Shown here: one piece after another, positions 50,637 through 59,604 of the stretch
How the letters are laid out: every line of letters begins with the position of its first letter
Numbering within the stretch: the stretch's first letter is position 1
Assembly (NCBI GenBank): GCA_045805805.1
Contig: JBJMKO010000111.1
Location: 1 to 64,000 of the forward strand
DNA length: 64,000 nucleotides
Origin: VRUE01 sp045805805
Lineage (GTDB): Bacteria > Actinomycetota > Thermoleophilia > Solirubrobacterales > 70-9
Reading direction: 5' to 3'
Made by a program: the position numbers and the translations under genes
Notes under the pieces: generated by a model
The model's input: the letters and a program-made list of their open reading frames with translations, nothing else
Database searches by the model: none
Told to the model about the DNA's origin: nothing

Positions 50637-51292
50637 CCCTTCGGCTGCGGCACGATCCTGATGTAGGGGCGGGGTGAGTCCCACCCGTCGGGGTAGGTCT
50701 CCTTGGCTTCGTCATCGGAGACCGAGCCGGCGATGATCACGTCCTCGCCCTGCTGCCACTGCGCCGGAGTCGCGACTTTGTGCTTCGCGGTCAGCTGCAG
50801 CGAGTCGACCACGCGCAGGACCTCGTCGAAGTTGCGCCCGGTCGTCATCGGGTAGACGAGGATCAGTTTGATCTTCTTGTCGGGGCCGATGACGAAGACG
50901 TTGCGGACAGTCTGGTTGTCGGCCGGGGTGCGGTCCGCCGGATCGCCGCTGACGTCCCCGGGCAACATGTCGTAGAGCTTCGAGACGGCAAAGTCGGAGT
51001 CGGCGATGATCGGGTAGTTGGGAGCGGTGCCCTGCGTCTCCGCGATGTCGGCGGCCCAGGCCTCGTGCTTGTCGGACGGGTCGACCGAGAGGCCGATGAT
51101 CTTTACGTTGCGCTTGTCGAACTCGGGCTTGATCGAGGCCATGTAGCCGAGCTCGGTGGTGCAGACGGGCGTGAAGTCCTTCGGGTGCGAGAACAGGACC
51201 GCCCACGAGTCGCCGATCCAGTCGTGGAAGCTGATCCTGCCCTCCGTCGTGTCGGCCTCGAAATCCGGGGCGACGTCTCCAAGCTTCAGCAT
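50633..51292 (-). CDS. 1-Cys peroxiredoxin (Prx6 type)
   Basis: A 219-residue peroxiredoxin that reduces hydroperoxides. The peroxidatic Cys44 is in P-V-C-T-T-E-L, and the long C-terminal domain (about residues 165-219) is typical of Prx6. The P-x-x-x-T/S-x-x-C frame and Arg in G-D-P-A-D-R are kept. It is followed by the coupled MBL hydrolase. The 214 bases upstream hold only a gene remnant and the promoter. Confidence 0.93.
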   Translation of the reverse strand: MLKLGDVAPDFEADTTEGRISFHDWIGDSWAVLFSHPKDFTPVCTTELGYMASIKPEFDKRNVKIIGLSVDPSDKHEAWAADIAETQGTAPNYPIIADSDFAVSKLYDMLPGDVSGDPADRTPADNQTVRNVFVIGPDKKIKLILVYPMTTGRNFDEVLRVVDSLQLTAKHKVATPAQWQQGEDVIIAGSVSDDEAKETYPDGWDSPRPYIRIVPQPKG

Positions 51293-51398
51293 CGTGGTTC
51301 CTCCATTGCGTCGGTGGCGGTGTGCATCGTCGAAGTTGATTGAACATCATCGCCGCGGTCGCCGGGAATCCTCGCCCGGGCAGTAGCCTGCCGCGGAG

Positions 51399-51530
51399 AT
51401 GGTGACCGCGAAGGAGATCGGCGAAGTCGGTGCCTTCGCGGCTCTCGACGCCGCCGAACGAGAGCAGGCCCTATACGTCCGGATTTCGTCCCGTCGGCGT
51501 GGGAGCTCAGGGCTTGAGGAGCTCGCCTAG
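51399..51530 (+). pseudogene. N-terminal remnant, possibly of a cyclic-nucleotide-binding-domain protein
   Basis: A 43-codon frame (V-T-A-K-E-I-G-E-V-G-A-F-A-A-L-D-A-A-E-R-E-Q) resembles the start of cNMP-binding domains, which often open with F-x-x-L-x-x-x-E-x. It then ends in a short Arg/Ser tail and a stop. It overlaps the end of the next minus-strand gene. It is likely a truncated leftover. Confidence 0.35.
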
Positions 51531-52301
51531 GGTTTTGCCGCTGATCGTTGATTGGGGGTGTTCGGCAACGACGTCCGAGCCCGAGCGGGCCTGCTCGTCG
51601 CGGCGCTTGATCAGCAGCCACTGAGGCTTCTCGCCGGGGCGGGTGCGCTGCAGGGCGAAGCCGCCGCGAAGCTTCTCGCCGTGGAGGACGAAGACGGCGT
51701 GGCCGCGCTCCAGGGCCTCGGGCCAGGCGACCCGGCCACCCTGCTCGTAGTGGCCGCGGTCCCAGACGATCACGCCGCCGCCGTCGGTCGGGCCCTCGAA
51801 CGAGTTGTACGCCAGGTCATGGTCCTCGACCTGCACCGCGAGCCGCTTCACCGCGGGGTCCATCGAGGGACCCTTGGGGACGGCCCACGACCGCATCGTC
51901 CCCTCCACCTCCAGCCGCAGGTCGAAGTGATGTGCGGTCGCCTGGTGCTCTTGGACGACGAAGGCGCCGGCGCTGACCCCGCGGATCGCGAACTGCTCGT
52001 GGCCCTCGACCTTGACCGGCTCGACGACAACCTCCTCGACGTGGGCGCCTCGCGGCCCCTCGCGCAGGAAGGCGACCAGCCCCTCGACCGCGCCCTCAGG
52101 TCCCTCGGCATGGACGAGGGCGCTGCCATCCTCCGCGTTCCGCACCCAGCCCAGCGCACCGAGCTGCCGTGCCCGCCTCACCGTGGCGTCCCGATAACCG
52201 ACGCCCTGCACCCGGCCACGGACGACCGCCCGCACCGCGATCCCCTCTTTGCCATCTCCTCGTGCCAACTTCGATGCGCGATCAGCCCGGGTATTCGTCA
52301 T
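51507..52301 (-). CDS. acylphosphatase fused to LigD-type 3'-phosphoesterase domain
   Basis: A 264-residue fusion. Residues about 23-95 are acylphosphatase with G-R-V-Q-G-V-G-Y-R (catalytic Arg37) and W-V-R-N-A-E-D-G (catalytic Asn55). Residues about 113-235 are the phosphoesterase (PE) domain of LigD, with H-H-F-D-L-R-L-E near 124 and V-P-K-G-P-S, ending in W-L-L-I-K-R. PE domains trim 3' ends in DNA end joining; acylphosphatases cleave carboxyl-phosphates. I do not know a described joint role. The start overlaps the DUF899 stop by 20 bases. No Ku or ligase gene is near. Confidence 0.85.
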   Translation of the reverse strand: MTNTRADRASKLARGDGKEGIAVRAVVRGRVQGVGYRDATVRRARQLGALGWVRNAEDGSALVHAEGPEGAVEGLVAFLREGPRGAHVEEVVVEPVKVEGHEQFAIRGVSAGAFVVQEHQATAHHFDLRLEVEGTMRSWAVPKGPSMDPAVKRLAVQVEDHDLAYNSFEGPTDGGGVIVWDRGHYEQGGRVAWPEALERGHAVFVLHGEKLRGGFALQRTRPGEKPQWLLIKRRDEQARSGSDVVAEHPQSTISGKTLGELLKP

Positions 52302-53019
52302 TGCGCCAGCTGCGCGGCTCCTCGGGCTGCGGCTTCGGCGTGCGATCGAGCAGGAAGCTGAAGTAGGGAGCGACGAACGGGTCCGGCGCGGTAACCGTGT
52401 AGGTGTGGTAGACGGTCCCGCTCTCGCGCGCGAAGGCGATCCAGCCCGGGGCCTCGCGGAGACCGTCCTTCAGCTCCGCCCCGACCTGCGCAGACCACTC
52501 CTCCAACCAACCCGGTGGGTTGTCGATCATCTCCGCCACCTCGGGAACGCCCTGCGCCTGCTCCTCGGTCATTGCCAACCCGAAGTCGAAGGGGAACTCG
52601 CTCTCGTAGGTCGAGACGTAGGGGAACTGCCAGCCCATCCGCTGCTTGTAGGCGAGGAGCCGGTCGATCGGCGCGCGCGAGAAGCAGATCGGCGTCACGT
52701 CGCGGTGCCGCAGGTGCACGAGGGCTCCGTCGAGGCCGTCGGCGAGGCTGCTGCAACCCGGACACGCGCCGAGCTCGTAGTCGGGCCCGAACATGACGTT
52801 GTAGGCGAGCAGCTGCGAGCGGCCATCGAAGAGCTCGGCCAGCGTCTTTTTCCCGTCCTCGGTATCGAACGCGTACTCCTTCTCCACTGGCACCCAGGGA
52901 AGCTCCCGCCGCCTCTTTCTGATCTCCTCGTTGCGCTCGCCCTGCTCGGCCTCGAGCTGCGCCAGCTCCTCCCGGGCCGCCTGCCATTCCTCCTGGGTTC
53001 CGATCGTGTGCTCAGGCAT
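52282..53019 (-). CDS. DUF899 family thioredoxin-like protein
   Basis: A 245-residue protein with the DUF899 pattern: L-P-W-V-P-V-E-K-E-Y-A-F-D, L-L-A-Y-N-V-M-F-G-P, C-P-G-C-S-S (a thioredoxin-like Cys pair) and the G-W-x-F-P-Y-V-S block. Family members are predicted redox proteins of unknown substrate. ATG 53019 has AAAGGAGA before it; the longer frame is not conserved. It is likely co-transcribed with the DUF2182 gene upstream (38 bases). Confidence 0.88.
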   Translation of the reverse strand: MPEHTIGTQEEWQAAREELAQLEAEQGERNEEIRKRRRELPWVPVEKEYAFDTEDGKKTLAELFDGRSQLLAYNVMFGPDYELGACPGCSSLADGLDGALVHLRHRDVTPICFSRAPIDRLLAYKQRMGWQFPYVSTYESEFPFDFGLAMTEEQAQGVPEVAEMIDNPPGWLEEWSAQVGAELKDGLREAPGWIAFARESGTVYHTYTVTAPDPFVAPYFSFLLDRTPKPQPEEPRSWRNDEYPG

Positions 53020-53056
53020 CTCTGTCTCCTTTCGTCGAACGAGGCCTTCCGCGCCC

Positions 53057-53899
53057 CTAACGGCCACTCATCGCTTCCATTCCCGGCATCGCGCCGGAGG
53101 AATCAGGAATGACCAATCCCGGCACCCGCTCCGGGACAAGCGCCACCGAGAGGCCGAGGACGACGAGAAGCACGGCGACACCGCGATTCGCCACCCTTCT
53201 CCAGGGCAGGAGCTTCTCGGCAGCGATCAGGGCGGCGATCAAGGCCATCCAGGCGACGCTCATCATTCCCAGCGCGAACAGGGCTGCCATCAGCGCCCAA
53301 CAGCAGCCGACGCACCAGGCACCATGCGCGAGGCCGAGGTGCAGCGCGCCCCCGACGCCGTCTCGCCAACGCTCGGCGAGGAAGTCGAGGGGGCCACGGC
53401 AGCAGCGCAGGCAGGCCTGCTTGGCCGGCGTGAACTGGTAGAGGGCGGCGGCGAAGATCGCCCCGCCGGCGAGATAACGCCCGCCCCGATCCCAGGCGAG
53501 GGCCTGGACGTCGAGTGCCCGCATTAGATCGATGACGGCGTAGGCGGCAAGCCCGAAGGCGCTCCAGGCGACGAGGTAGCCGGCGACGAAGACGGCGATC
53601 TCCGCGCTCGGCTCGCCGAGCCCGCGGCCGGCGTGGCGACTGCGGTCGAGCAGCGCGAAGCCTTGCACCATCGGCACGATCGAGGGGAACATCATCGCCG
53701 CCATCATCACCACCCAGGTGCCGAGGTAAAAGGAGAGCGAGCCGAGATCGCCGCCGGAGCCCATATCCATGCTCTGCGCCCTTCCCGCCGTCAGCACCCA
53801 GGCCGCAGCGGAGAGCATGACCAGCCCGACGCCCACCCCGACCCGCAACGCGTCGACGCGCCGTGCCTGGTCGCCTGAAGCCTGGGCGAAAGCACTCAT
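53057..53899 (-). CDS. DUF2182 integral membrane protein
   Basis: A 280-residue membrane protein with about seven spans. The family blocks are W-V-V-M-M-A-A-M-M-F-P-S (near residue 63), Y-Q-F-T-P-x-K-x-x-C-L-x-x-C (near 157) and H-G-x-x-C-V-G-C-C-W (near 195). The Met and Cys rows in membrane spans suggest metal, probably copper, handling. ATG 53899 is chosen at the start of the conserved part. No reaction is established for the family. Confidence 0.88.
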   Translation of the reverse strand: MSAFAQASGDQARRVDALRVGVGVGLVMLSAAAWVLTAGRAQSMDMGSGGDLGSLSFYLGTWVVMMAAMMFPSIVPMVQGFALLDRSRHAGRGLGEPSAEIAVFVAGYLVAWSAFGLAAYAVIDLMRALDVQALAWDRGGRYLAGGAIFAAALYQFTPAKQACLRCCRGPLDFLAERWRDGVGGALHLGLAHGAWCVGCCWALMAALFALGMMSVAWMALIAALIAAEKLLPWRRVANRGVAVLLVVLGLSVALVPERVPGLVIPDSSGAMPGMEAMSGR

Positions 53900-54083
53900 T
53901 GCAGGTGACGGTAGCGCCTCTCCCGGGACGGGACGTACGGGCCCGGGCGATCTCGCGCCCGCGGAACAGCGGCGGATGCAGGCCGACCTCGGCAATCCGC
54001 TCGGAGAACTGACGCTGATAAGAATCGTTCCTCCTGAAGCCTTTTTAGTCTGTAAGAAACTTCACAAGAGGAAGGATCGCCGC

Positions 54084-56237
54084 ATGACACGCCGCCTCGC
54101 CCGCCTCGCCGACATCGCCTACCGCCGCCGCGGTCGCATGGTCCTCGCCTGGATCGCGGCGACGATCGTCCTGATCGGTCTCGGCTCCTCGCTAGCCGGT
54201 GAGTACCACGCCGACTACAACACCCCGGGGTCTGAGTCCAAGGCGGCCGGCGAACTGACCAAGCGCGAGTTCAGCGGCTACTCGGGGCAGGAAATCTATG
54301 TCGTCTGGAAGGACCCGAAAGGGGTAGACAACCCGGCGACCGAAGGGCGCATGGACGCCTTCTTCGCCCAGGCTGAAAAGGTCGACCACGTCGAGCGGCG
54401 AGCGGCCGTCCGCGTATCCGACGACGGCACGATCGCGACGACGACGCTGCCGCTCAACGTGCCGGGCTGGGAGGTCAAGAAGAAGCAGGGCGAAGAGCTG
54501 ATCGCCGCCGCCGAGGGGAACAGCGGCGCGGGGCTCCAGATCAAGCTCGGCGGCGAACCGATCTACACCGCGCAGGAACAGACCAGCCCCGAGGGGCTCG
54601 GCTTCCTCGGCGCCGCGATCGTGCTGTTGATCGCCTTCGGCTCGCTGGTCGCGGCGGGCCTGCCGCTGCTGATCGCGCTGGTCGGGCTGGGAATCACCTC
54701 CGGCGGCCTGATCCTCCTGCTGGCGAACCTGATCGACGTGCCCAACTGGACCACCGCGGTCTCGGGACTGATCGGCATCGGCGTCGGGATCGACTACTCG
54801 CTGCTGGTCCTGACCCGGTTCCGGGCGGCGATGCGGTCGGGGAAGGATCGCCACGACGCGGTCGTCGAGGCCGTCTCCACGGCCGGCCGCAGCGTGCTGA
54901 TCGCCGGCAGCACCGTCGTCATCGCGGTCCTCGGCCTCTTCCTCACCGGCCTTCCCTACATGTACGGGGTGGCGATCTCGGCCTCGTTCGCCGTCCTCGT
55001 GGTGATGCTCGCCTCGATCACGCTGCTGCCGGCCCTGCTCTCCTACCTCGGGCCAAAGGTCGACCGCCTGCGGATCCCCTTCCTCGGCCGTCGGCTGGAT
55101 AGCGAAGGGGATGGCGGCGAATCCCCCGCGGCCCGCTGGAGCCATGCCGTGCAGCGGCGGCCCTGGACCGCGGCGATCGTCGCCACCGCGATCCTTCTCG
55201 CCCTCGCCGCGCCGGCGCTGGGCATGCGCCTCGGCTTCCCCGACGCCGGCAACGACAAGCCGGGCACGATGACCCGCCAGGCCTACGACCTGATCAGCGA
55301 GGGATTCGGCCCTGGCGCCAATGGCCCGCTGGTGGTCGTCGCCGAGTTGCCCAGCCCTCAGGCGCGGACGGCGGTCGACGGCCTGGCGGGGCAGCTACGG
55401 GAAGACTCCGGCGTTGCCTACGTGGCGCCGCCGCGCTTCAACTCGAAGGGCACGGCGGCGATCGTCACCGTGATCCCTACCACCTCCCCACAGGACGGGG
55501 CGACGACCGATCTGGTCGACCGCCTGCGCCACACCGCGATACCCGATGCGCTTCAAGGCTCGGGAGTGACGACCAAGCTCGGCGGCGTGACGCCGGCCCT
55601 GGAGGACCAGAGTGGATACATCACCGGCCGCATGCCGCTCTTCATCATCGGCGTGGTCGGGCTCTCCTTCCTGCTCCTCCTCTTCGCCTTCCACTCGCCG
55701 CTGATCTCGCTCAAGGCCGCGGTGATGAACCTGCTCTCAGTAAGCGCCGCCTACGGGGTGATGACCCTGGTCGCCAAGGGCGGCGCGTTGGGCGAACTGA
55801 TCGGGATCGACCACGAAGTGCCGGTGGCACCGTTCATGCCGGTGATGATGTTCGCGATCCTCTTCGGCCTCTCGATGGACTACGAGGTCTTCCTCGTCTC
55901 CCGCATCCGCGAGGAGTACCTCAAGGACGGCGACACCAGACGGGCGGTGGCAGACGGCCTCGCCAAGACCGCCCGGGTGATCACCGCCGCCGCGGCGATC
56001 ATGATCGTCGTCTTCCTCGCCTTCGTCGCCTCGCCGGAAGTCTTCCTCAAGCTCTTCGGCATCGGCCTGGCGGCGGCGATCTTCCTCGACGCCACGGTCG
56101 TCCGCATGGTCCTGGTCCCCGCCGTGATGCAGCTGCTGGGCAGCCGCAACTGGTGGTGCCCGGACTGGCTCAGGAGCATCCTTCCCGAAATTGAGGCCGA
56201 TCAAGGCGGTCCGCAGGTGGCGGAGGGACGGCCCTAG
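54084..56237 (+). CDS. MMPL-family RND transporter
   Basis: A 717-residue exporter with the two-repeat MMPL layout: one span, an outer domain, then five spans, repeated. The G-V-G-I-D-Y-S-L-L-V and G-L-S-M-D-Y-E-V-F-L blocks hold the proton-path Asp/Tyr. AGAGGAAGG precedes ATG 54084; the longer upstream frame is unrelated. Compared with the exporter at 21326 the outer domains differ. Substrates are unknown; lipids or antibiotics are typical. It is followed by tRNA-His on the other strand. Confidence 0.93.
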   Translation: MTRRLARLADIAYRRRGRMVLAWIAATIVLIGLGSSLAGEYHADYNTPGSESKAAGELTKREFSGYSGQEIYVVWKDPKGVDNPATEGRMDAFFAQAEKVDHVERRAAVRVSDDGTIATTTLPLNVPGWEVKKKQGEELIAAAEGNSGAGLQIKLGGEPIYTAQEQTSPEGLGFLGAAIVLLIAFGSLVAAGLPLLIALVGLGITSGGLILLLANLIDVPNWTTAVSGLIGIGVGIDYSLLVLTRFRAAMRSGKDRHDAVVEAVSTAGRSVLIAGSTVVIAVLGLFLTGLPYMYGVAISASFAVLVVMLASITLLPALLSYLGPKVDRLRIPFLGRRLDSEGDGGESPAARWSHAVQRRPWTAAIVATAILLALAAPALGMRLGFPDAGNDKPGTMTRQAYDLISEGFGPGANGPLVVVAELPSPQARTAVDGLAGQLREDSGVAYVAPPRFNSKGTAAIVTVIPTTSPQDGATTDLVDRLRHTAIPDALQGSGVTTKLGGVTPALEDQSGYITGRMPLFIIGVVGLSFLLLLFAFHSPLISLKAAVMNLLSVSAAYGVMTLVAKGGALGELIGIDHEVPVAPFMPVMMFAILFGLSMDYEVFLVSRIREEYLKDGDTRRAVADGLAKTARVITAAAAIMIVVFLAFVASPEVFLKLFGIGLAAAIFLDATVVRMVLVPAVMQLLGSRNWWCPDWLRSILPEIEADQGGPQVAEGRP

Positions 56238-56293
56238 CCGTCGGGTTACCTCTTCCCTGACAAACTGCCCATACGCAGGAACTTCCCTTAAGG

Positions 56294-56367
56294 GGTGGAC
56301 GACCGGATTCGAACCGGCGACCGCCTGGATCACAACCAGGAGCTCTACCAACTGAGCTACGTCCACC
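56294..56367 (-). tRNA. tRNA-His (anticodon GTG)
   Basis: Minus-strand cloverleaf. The acceptor stem is GTGGACG/CGTCCAC with an extra G at -1 (56367) opposite C73, the histidine identity pair. The anticodon loop is TTGTGAT, giving GTG. The T arm has GTTCGAATC. No CCA is encoded. Confidence 0.96.
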
Positions 56368-56520
56368 GCGTGGGGGTCCAATTTAGCGGGCGCGGGTAGA
56401 TGGGCTCCGGCCGGCTCTTTCCGTGGCTCCAGCAAGGATCTCCTCGGTGAGCTGTCGCCGTCGCCATCGGCGGCTTCGAGCATCGTCATCGCGCTGACGT
56501 AGCCGCGCTACCGTTGGCGG

Positions 56521-56781
56521 ATGCGCAGGCCAAGCATTGCGACCTTCCCGCCCGAGGCTCGGCCGATGGCGACGACGGGGATGCACGCTCGGGGGGCGGC
56601 CGCGGTCGGGGCGTTCGCCGTAGGCGTGGCAGCGATCGGCGGCTTTGCCATCGGTCGGCTCAGTGTCGGTCGCCTCGCGGTCGGGCGCGCGGCGGTCGGC
56701 AAGCTGAGAGTCGACGAGCTCGAGATCGGCCGGCTCAGCGTCCGCGAACGCGGCGATCGCGACGGCACCGGCGAGGCGTAG
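56521..56781 (+). CDS. small protein with IG-x-L-x-V-G-R-x repeats
   Basis: An 86-residue protein. After a short basic start, residues 25-80 are made of five-residue steps (A-V-G-x-x, G-R-L-S-V-G-R-L-A-V-G-R-A-A-V-G), which would form a right-handed beta-solenoid or a hydrophobic sheet. It ends in a charged tail. It lies in front of a hairpin and a secreted protein. The function is not known; the repetitive pattern and the hairpin after its stop support a real gene. Confidence 0.6.
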   Translation: MRRPSIATFPPEARPMATTGMHARGAAAVGAFAVGVAAIGGFAIGRLSVGRLAVGRAAVGKLRVDELEIGRLSVRERGDRDGTGEA

Positions 56782-56817
56782 CCGACATTGACCACGCCTG
56801 GGTGGGGTCAATGTCGG
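56782..56817 (+). terminator. hairpin after the repeat protein
   Basis: The 12-base arms CCGACATTGACC (56782-56793) and its complement (56806-56817) pair perfectly. It starts right after the stop and overlaps the TTG start proposed for the next gene. It could end the first transcript or hide the next start. Confidence 0.55.
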
Positions 56818-57804
56818 AGGCGCCGGCTCGCGGTGGTCACGGGGGTGCTTGCCTTGGCGATCGCTCTTGCCGCCGCCCGCGCGTCGCCCGCGGTCGGTCC
56901 ATACCCCGGCCTCGGCCCCTGCTCGGTCTTCCCCAAGTCGCCTGCGGGCCTGGCTGCCAACGCCCCGTCCCTGCCCAATGAGGCCGCCTGGAACCAGGAC
57001 ATCTCCAAAGCGCCGGTCGCACGCAACTCTGCCGCGACCATCGCCTACATCGACTCCCACGGGGGCGACCATCTTCATCCCGACTTCGGCTCGCCGCGCG
57101 CCTACGGCTTCCCCTATGCGGTCGTCGGCGAGGGTCAGCCCAAGCTGCCGATCCACTACACGGCCTACGGCGACGAGAGCGACCCCGGCCCGTTCCCCGT
57201 CCCCAAGGGGGCGCCGGTCGAGGGCGGCAACCGCAGCGACGGCGACCGGCACGTTCTCGTCGTTGACCGCTCGAGCTGCACGCTGTACGAGCTCTACCGG
57301 GCCTTCTTCAAGCGCGGCGGCGCCCACTGGAACGCCGACTCCGGCGCTCGCTGGGACCTGCGTTCGACCGCCCTACGCCCCGACTCCTGGACCTCCGCCG
57401 ACGCCGCCGGGCTGCCGATCTTCCCCGGGCTCGTCCGCTATGACGAGGTCGCGACAGGCCACCTCGACCACGCGATCCGTGTCACCTTCGACAGCACCCG
57501 CGACGCCTGGGTTCACCCCGCCTCCCACTGCGCCGGCGACACGTCCAGCCCCGACGCACCCGCGATGGGGACGCGACTACGCCTCACGGCCGGCTACGCC
57601 CTCGGCGGCTTCAGCGGCGGCGCCCGGGTCATCGCCGAAGCGCTGAAGCACTACGGGATGATCGTCGCCGACAACGGCTCCAACTGGTTCTTCAGCGGCA
57701 CCAGCGACCGCCGCTGGGACGACGAGAACCTAAACCAGCTGAAGCGGATCCCGGGCAGCGCCTTTCAGGTAGTGCGCAGCGCCGCACACGCGCACGTCTG
57801 TTGA
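56788..57804 (+). CDS. secreted protein of unknown function
   Basis: A 338-residue exported protein. A run of four Arg (10-13), a hydrophobic stretch and the cleavage region A-R-A-S-P-A make a signal peptide. The mature part has C-S-V-F-P, N-Q-D-I-S-K-A-P-V, the pair H-x-D-F-G and a core with A-x-R-W-D-L-R-S and G-L-P-I-F-P-G-L-V-R-Y-D-E-V. These blocks occur in uncharacterised actinobacterial secreted proteins. TTG 56788 lies in a hairpin; GTG 56833 would lose the Arg residues, so the start is open. Confidence 0.75.
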   Translation: MTTPGWGQCRRRRLAVVTGVLALAIALAAARASPAVGPYPGLGPCSVFPKSPAGLAANAPSLPNEAAWNQDISKAPVARNSAATIAYIDSHGGDHLHPDFGSPRAYGFPYAVVGEGQPKLPIHYTAYGDESDPGPFPVPKGAPVEGGNRSDGDRHVLVVDRSSCTLYELYRAFFKRGGAHWNADSGARWDLRSTALRPDSWTSADAAGLPIFPGLVRYDEVATGHLDHAIRVTFDSTRDAWVHPASHCAGDTSSPDAPAMGTRLRLTAGYALGGFSGGARVIAEALKHYGMIVADNGSNWFFSGTSDRRWDDENLNQLKRIPGSAFQVVRSAAHAHVC

Positions 57805-57820
57805 CTACGGGCGCCCTTCG

Positions 57821-57873
57821 GCGTTCCGGTGCGCTTTATGCACCCAGGAGGTACATAAGGCGCACCGGAACGC
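57821..57873. repeat. dispersed palindrome, copy D
   Basis: GCGTTCCGGTGCG (57821-57833) pairs with its complement at 57861-57873, and CTTTATG with CATAAGG inside (one wobble). The loop ACCCAGGAGGTA is the reverse complement of that in the copy at 14695. It lies between two convergent genes and may end both. Confidence 0.85.
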
Positions 57874-57894
57874 TGGGTCGCCGAGTCCCGGCCC

Positions 57895-58488
57895 CTACGC
57901 GTTCAGCTGCACGTGGTGGAAGTCTGCTTGCAGGCGAGAGCGCAGTTCGGTGGCGGCCTCGTCGGCGTTCTCCTCCTGGCCGCTGACCAGCACGACCTCG
58001 GTCGCCGGATAGCTCTGCAACTGGTCTTCGGTCGCCTGCACGACGTCCTCGTCCCCGACCCGCGCCTCGGCGGCTATACCGGCCTTTGCCAGCGCCGCGA
58101 CCGTCGCGACCAGATGCTGCTGGGCACGGTGGCGGGCAGACTCGATGTCGGAGGCCCAGCGGTCGAGGAAGCCGATTCGCGCCGGGACGAGCACGAGCAC
58201 CTCGGCCTCGCCGTCGGTGCCGTCGAGGCCGGCCGCGGTGGTGATCCGAGCCAGGTCGGCGGGATCCTCCACCGCGCCGGCGGCCACGAGAAGGACGTGC
58301 CGGCGATCGTCCCGCACGGGCGCCGAGGCGATCGGGCCCCGCGGGCGCTCCCGCACCGCGACCGCCACCAGCGCCACCACCGCCAGGGCACCGAGCGCCA
58401 TGCCCAAGCCCGGACCGGCGACGAAGAACCCGCCGACGATAGGAACGACGAGTCCGACAACGATCAGAGGCAGCTTCCAGGGAGCCAT
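57895..58488 (-). CDS. membrane-anchored protein with USP-like domain
   Basis: A 197-residue protein. Residues 7-45 form two membrane spans. The cytoplasmic part (from about 60) alternates hydrophobic strands and helices: H-V-L-L-V-A-A-G, L-V-L-V-P-A-R, A-L-A-K-A-G-I-A-A-E-A-R-V-G-D and E-V-V-L-V-S-G, like universal stress protein folds. No ATP-binding G-x-x-G-S is clear. It may be a membrane-bound stress or sensor protein. It ends convergent with the secreted protein. Confidence 0.7.
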   Translation of the reverse strand: MAPWKLPLIVVGLVVPIVGGFFVAGPGLGMALGALAVVALVAVAVRERPRGPIASAPVRDDRRHVLLVAAGAVEDPADLARITTAAGLDGTDGEAEVLVLVPARIGFLDRWASDIESARHRAQQHLVATVAALAKAGIAAEARVGDEDVVQATEDQLQSYPATEVVLVSGQEENADEAATELRSRLQADFHHVQLNA

Positions 58489-58517
58489 CGCACAAGGCTG
58501 ACATGCCTCGTGCCCGC

Positions 58518-58551
58518 CGGGCGGCGGGGCCAGGGGTCTCCCCGCCGCCCG
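58518..58551 (-). terminator. GC hairpin after small membrane protein
   Basis: Perfect 12-bp stem (58518-58529 with 58540-58551) with a 10-base loop. It lies 6 bases past the stop of the 44-residue gene in the minus direction. Confidence 0.7.
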
Positions 58552-58557
58552 TACGAG

Positions 58558-58692
58558 CTAGGCGCGTCTGGTGCCGAGGCGTGGGAGAAGCAGCATCGCC
58601 AACCCGATCAAGATCACGATGATCCCGATGATGTAGTTGACGAGGATCGCCAAGACAATTCCGATGATTATCAGCAGTATCGATAGCTCCAT
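58558..58692 (-). CDS. small hydrophobic membrane protein (44 residues)
   Basis: A 44-residue protein: M-E-L-S, then almost continuous Ile/Leu/Val (L-L-I-I-I-G-I-V-L-A-I-L-V-N-Y-I-I-G-I-I-V-I-L-I), ending L-P-R-L-G-T-R-R-A. It fits small two-segment membrane proteins of the DUF6131 kind. A strong terminator follows. It lies between the USP-like and sterol-desaturase-type genes. Confidence 0.7.
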   Translation of the reverse strand: MELSILLIIIGIVLAILVNYIIGIIVILIGLAMLLLPRLGTRRA

Positions 58693-58735
58693 ACCGACGT
58701 TCTACCCAGCGGTCGATAGAGAGAAACCCGTCTTC

Positions 58736-59587
58736 TCAGCCGCGCGTGCCGCCGCCGCTGCCGTCGGGCGACCAGCCCGGGCCGCGGAAGAGGTAGCCGA
58801 GCTTGTGTCGCCAGCTCGTCGCGGCGCGTACGTCGTGCGCGATGTCGACGAACTCGTGGAAGGCGACCCGGGCAGGCCGGAAGGTGCGGATGTTCCTGGT
58901 CAGCCCGTATCGCGGCCGCTCGGTCTCGCCCTGGAAGGTGCCGAAGAGGCGGTCCCAGATGATCAGGATGCCGCCGTAGTTGCGGTCCAGATAGATGTCG
59001 TTGGAGCCGTGGTGGACGCGGTGGTGCGAGGGCGTGTTGAAGACGAGTTCGATCGGCGCCGGCAGCTTCTTCACACGCTCGGTGTGGATCCAGAACTGGT
59101 AGATCAGGCTGATCGAGATCTGCAGCAGGATCATCCAGGGGGCGAAGCCGACCAGCGCCAGCGGCGCCCAGAAGGGCAGCGCGGTCATCGGCGTCCAGGT
59201 CTGGCGCAGCGCGGTCGAGAGGTTGTAGTGCTGGGAGGAGTGATGGACGACGTGGCTCGCCCAGAAGACCCGCATCTCGTGGTGGACGCGGTGGAACCAG
59301 TAGTAGGCGAGGTCGTCGGCGAAGAAGAGCAGCACGTAGGTCCACCACTCGTCTGCCGGCATCCGCAGCGGGGTCAGCTCGTAGAGGCCGGCGTAGACGA
59401 TGAGGACGACCAGCTTCCAGACCGCGTTGATGACGACGTTGCCGCCGCCCATGGCGAGGCTGGTGCGCGTGTCCCTGGACTCGAAGCCGACCAGGTCGTC
59501 GTCATCGCGCAGGTACTTGAAGGAGAGCATCTCGGCGACCAGCAGCAGAACGAAAGCCGGAATCGCGTAGTAGAGAACTTCAGCCAC
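58736..59587 (-). CDS. sterol desaturase / fatty acid hydroxylase family protein
   Basis: A 283-residue membrane enzyme with a di-iron site. The His boxes are H-R-V-H-H-E (near 103), H-V-V-H-H-S-S (near 117) and H-H-R-V-H-H-G-S (near 193). Four or more membrane spans frame them. Members oxidise C-H bonds of lipids; here the substrate may be a fatty acid, hopanoid or carotenoid. It is not in an operon with lipid genes in this window. Confidence 0.93.
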   Translation of the reverse strand: MAEVLYYAIPAFVLLLVAEMLSFKYLRDDDDLVGFESRDTRTSLAMGGGNVVINAVWKLVVLIVYAGLYELTPLRMPADEWWTYVLLFFADDLAYYWFHRVHHEMRVFWASHVVHHSSQHYNLSTALRQTWTPMTALPFWAPLALVGFAPWMILLQISISLIYQFWIHTERVKKLPAPIELVFNTPSHHRVHHGSNDIYLDRNYGGILIIWDRLFGTFQGETERPRYGLTRNIRTFRPARVAFHEFVDIAHDVRAATSWRHKLGYLFRGPGWSPDGSGGGTRG

Positions 59588-59604
59588 GCATCAAAATCTA
59601 GCGT

